From Aquimarina muelleri DSM 19832 (GTDB taxonomy: Bacteria; Bacteroidota; Bacteroidia; Flavobacteriales; Flavobacteriaceae), in assembly GCF_000430665.1 (NCBI RefSeq), contig NZ_AUML01000017.1, forward strand, positions 1 through 64,000: 64,000 nucleotides of DNA, read 5' to 3'. Below the pieces are notes generated by a model. That model ran no database searches. It was not told the DNA's origin and saw only the letters and a list, made by a program, of their open reading frames with translations. Positions within the stretch are counted from its first letter, which is position 1. Each line of letters begins with the position of its first letter. A program made the position numbers and the translations under genes. Positions 62,285 through 64,000 of this stretch are shown here, piece after piece.

Positions 62285-62822
62285 TTGTCATTATAATGCT
62301 AAATTTCACTTCTGTTCCATCCGATTTTAATTTTTCTAAAGTAATATCTGCGGTGGTATTAAAATGCTCAAAAGTTTTTCGCATTAATCCAAGTCCAAAA
62401 CTATACATAGCTCTACTGGATTTGTAGATCATAACCAGTTTAGAGTCTGTTTTTTCCAAAACTTCAAAGGTAGGAAGTTCTGCGTCTGGGTATATTTTTC
62501 GAACCTCGACATGAATATGATTTTCTATAGAAGATAACATTTCGAGAGGATCGTTATATTGATTTACTAAATCAGGGTAACTACCCGCCAATACACTGAA
62601 AAAATGCTCAGCATAGGTAAGTAGTAAGTCGTCTATACTTAATTGGGTGTGTTCACTAAGATGTTTTAGTAGCCCTAGCATTTCAGAAAACTCATATGTT
62701 CCTATTGCAGTATATGCTCCTTGTGATGGTAGATTAGATTGTTGGATAATCTTATCGACTACTTCTAATCCAAATTTATCTTCGACTAGTTCTAAAAATT
62801 CTGTAAATACAATGCCTTTCAT
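62277..62822 (-). CDS. H-NOX (heme NO-binding domain) protein
   Basis: 181 aa, the length of a stand-alone H-NOX. Begins MKGIVFTEFLELVEDKFG. The proximal heme ligand is probably His104 in ENHIHVEVRKIYPDAELP, and the heme-propionate motif YxSxR is Y133-KSS-R137 (IYKSSRAMYSFG). These proteins bind nitric oxide through ferrous heme and regulate an adjacent kinase. It is the first gene of a four-gene operon, overlapping the kinase gene by 8 nt. A short-form intergenic repeat lies upstream. Confidence 0.93.
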   Translation of the reverse strand: MKGIVFTEFLELVEDKFGLEVVDKIIQQSNLPSQGAYTAIGTYEFSEMLGLLKHLSEHTQLSIDDLLLTYAEHFFSVLAGSYPDLVNQYNDPLEMLSSIENHIHVEVRKIYPDAELPTFEVLEKTDSKLVMIYKSSRAMYSFGLGLMRKTFEHFNTTADITLEKLKSDGTEVKFSIIMTNE

Positions 62823-62915
62823 ATAGTAAGTTGATTATAGGTTTTATCTGTTTTTATTTGCTTTTTATGAATAGATAAAATATACCAATAATCATGTAGG
62901 CTAGCTGTCTGCTTT

Positions 62916-62954
62916 AATCCACATTGTGGAGTTTAATTCTCCAAGGTTATTGAC
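62916..62954 (+). repeat. Hairpin-rich intergenic repeat, copy 6 (short form)
   Basis: AATCCACATTGTGGAG then TTTAATTCTCCAAGG and TTATTGACT; lacks the 57-nt module like copy 3. GGAG/CTCC can pair. It lies in the gap upstream of the H-NOX gene, antisense to the operon. Confidence 0.8.
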
Positions 62955-62968
62955 TATGATGGTTTATT

Positions 62969-63376
62969 CTATACTTTAAAAAGCTCATTAACGCTCCAAT
63001 ATTCGATTAAACATTTTATTTTATGTATATAATCTTCATATTTTAAAGGTTTTACAATGTACCCTGCTGCTCCTGTTTTGTAAGCCTCTTTAAGATCTTG
63101 ATGATTATTAGAGGTACTTAATATTATTACAGGTATATATCGTAAATCGGTATTTGACTTTAACTCTTTTAAAAACTCCAAACCATTCATTTTTGGCATG
63201 TTTAAATCCAAAAAAATTAAATCTGGTTGTTGTTCTTTTTGAGCTAATATGTCTAAAGCTTCTTCACCATTTTTGGCTTCTATAATTTTGTGGGGGTAAT
63301 TATTTTTTTGCAGAACTCTTGCAAATTTGAGTCTTTCTATTTCGTCATCATCGATTAGTAAAAAATTTAAGCTCAT
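62969..63376 (-). CDS. CheY-like single-domain response regulator
   Basis: 135 aa, receiver domain only. LLIDDDEIERL gives the acidic pocket at 9-11; phosphoacceptor Asp57 lies in LIFLDLNMPKMNG; the switch Ser/Thr is in VIILSTSNNHQDL; the Lys is in YIVKPLKYEDY. The pattern resembles Rcp1-type regulators paired with phytochrome or PAS kinases. It is 147 nt upstream of the H-NOX gene on the same strand and could relay phosphate from the kinases. A triple 21-bp-phased site lies 90 nt upstream of its start. Confidence 0.92.
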   Translation of the reverse strand: MSLNFLLIDDDEIERLKFARVLQKNNYPHKIIEAKNGEEALDILAQKEQQPDLIFLDLNMPKMNGLEFLKELKSNTDLRYIPVIILSTSNNHQDLKEAYKTGAAGYIVKPLKYEDYIHKIKCLIEYWSVNELFKV

Positions 63377-63464
63377 TTTTCTTTCAGATTATTAAATTAA
63401 GTTAAAAATTGTTCTTTAACAATAATAAAGATGATCTTTTTATAAAAGAGTTTATTATTTCTTT

Positions 63465-63516
63465 CGTCGAAACTTATTTTAGTGTAGACGAATGGTAATT
63501 TTGTGTAGATGATTGG
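63465..63516 (+). promoter_or_regulatory. Candidate LytTR-type operator, three 21-bp-phased half-sites
   Basis: CGTCGAAACT at 63465, AGACGAATGG at 63486 and AGATGATTGG at 63507 are spaced exactly 21 bp, two helical turns. AGACGAATGG is identical to the half-site at 54668. It lies between a LytTR regulator gene and the CheY-like gene, suitable for autoregulation. Confidence 0.5.
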
Positions 63517-63573
63517 GATGACATTTTTCGTTTGTTTTTTACTTATGGATAGTGATATTAATATACGATGATT

Positions 63574-64000
63574 TTATCTGTGTAATCGATCCAAGATTTC
63601 CATTACTTCTATTTTTTTTCTAACAGATACAGGTATGTTTTCTCCATTTTTTAACATAAGATATCCGCCATCGGTTTTTATAAAAGCACTAATACATTGT
63701 AGGTTAACTAAGTGACTTTGGTGTACACGTAAAAATTGATAACTTTTAAGCATATCGGCAAAGTATTTTAATGTTTTGGTAACAAATATCTTTTGTTCTT
63801 CTTTTAAGTAAAAAATAGTATTATTACTATCAGACTCGCATCTAATAATATCATCAAGGTTAACAATAATAATTTTATCAAGAGTATGTAGAGATATTTT
63901 GTCTGGTTTTTGCTCTGGGGCAGATAATGTGTCTTTAAGTATATTTAACCGCTCTTTATTAGGTTGAATTTGTTCTTTTGCTCTTCCTATGGCTTGTGCA
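63574..64000 (-). CDS. LytTR response regulator, C-terminal part (runs off right edge)
   Basis: Minus-strand frame open from the right window edge to a stop at 63574-63576, 141 codons. The C-terminal LytTR domain spans about the last 95 residues: IIIVNLDDIIRCESDSNNT, then LRVHQSHLVNLQCI and VSVRKKIEVMEIL. Upstream residues (AQAIGRAKEQIQPNKERL) look like the linker after a receiver domain, which would lie outside the window. A third LytTR protein of this neighbourhood. Confidence 0.85.
   Translation of the reverse strand, partial: AQAIGRAKEQIQPNKERLNILKDTLSAPEQKPDKISLHTLDKIIIVNLDDIIRCESDSNNTIFYLKEEQKIFVTKTLKYFADMLKSYQFLRVHQSHLVNLQCISAFIKTDGGYLMLKNGENIPVSVRKKIEVMEILDRLHR

Noticed and set aside
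1-64000. tRNA or rRNA genes
   Set aside because: No cloverleaf-like segment or rRNA-like stretch noticed on either strand; a dedicated scan would be needed to exclude them fully.

Overview
The window looks like a chromosomal segment of a marine member of the Flavobacteriaceae (Bacteroidota); an Aquimarina-like genome is my best guess. The signs are low G+C, TAnnTTTG promoter -7 boxes, three very large cell-surface proteins ending in type IX secretion (T9SS) sorting domains, a SusC/SusD pair, TPR-histidine kinases, LytTR regulators and small flavobacterial families such as Lacal_2735. The genus is inference, as no rRNA or marker gene is present. I see no tRNA, rRNA or CRISPR array.

Layout. 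1-223: start of an IS4-type transposase leaving the window. 224-1973: mostly gene-poor, with terminators and one or two doubtful small ORFs. 1974-4825: small lipoprotein, TPR-sensor histidine kinase and response regulator. 5035-8457: orphan ECF sigma factor, SelO, TetR regulator with a small membrane protein. 8601-12004: SulP anion transporter, beta-carbonic anhydrase and a DUF2490 protein, probably an inorganic-carbon module. 12089-15770: a minus-strand run of housekeeping and stress genes (DUF2452, TIGR03643, flavin reductase, Lacal_2735, glutathione peroxidase, FolE). 16018-19290: LTA-synthase-like sulfatase-fold transferase and a YegS/DAGK-type lipid kinase. 19730-25539: SusC, SusD and an alkaline-phosphatase-superfamily enzyme in one operon. 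25759-29511: an unrecognised protein with a His/Cys-rich tail, an AraC regulator and a PepSY membrane protein.

30003-54576 is the most unusual part. Two convergent gene groups encode a GT-C-like multi-pass membrane protein, an Ig-like anchored protein, a membrane-anchored glycoside hydrolase, GT4 and GT2 glycosyltransferases, two mini STAS proteins, a Wzx/MATE-like flippase, a TPR plus beta-barrel outer-membrane protein and three giant T9SS surface proteins (two of them about 1340-aa paralogues). I read this as a candidate exopolysaccharide or surface-matrix system not matching any standard cluster I know.

54931-64000 holds an esterase and a beta-barrel protein, two LytTR regulators, and a tight four-gene operon H-NOX / PAS histidine kinase / FIST / histidine kinase, with a CheY-like regulator and another LytTR regulator upstream. 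H-NOX and FIST (NosP-type) proteins are both known heme-based nitric oxide sensors, so this looks like a dual NO-sensing signalling array.

Two non-coding patterns tie the second half together. A roughly 97-nt hairpin-rich intergenic repeat occurs six times, two copies lacking an exact 57-nt module bounded by 8-bp direct repeats. Pairs or triplets of short half-sites spaced exactly 21 bp lie upstream of matrix and signalling genes; these are candidate LytTR operators. A 21-bp minisatellite and 49-bp direct repeats fill the gap at 49.9-50.4 kb.
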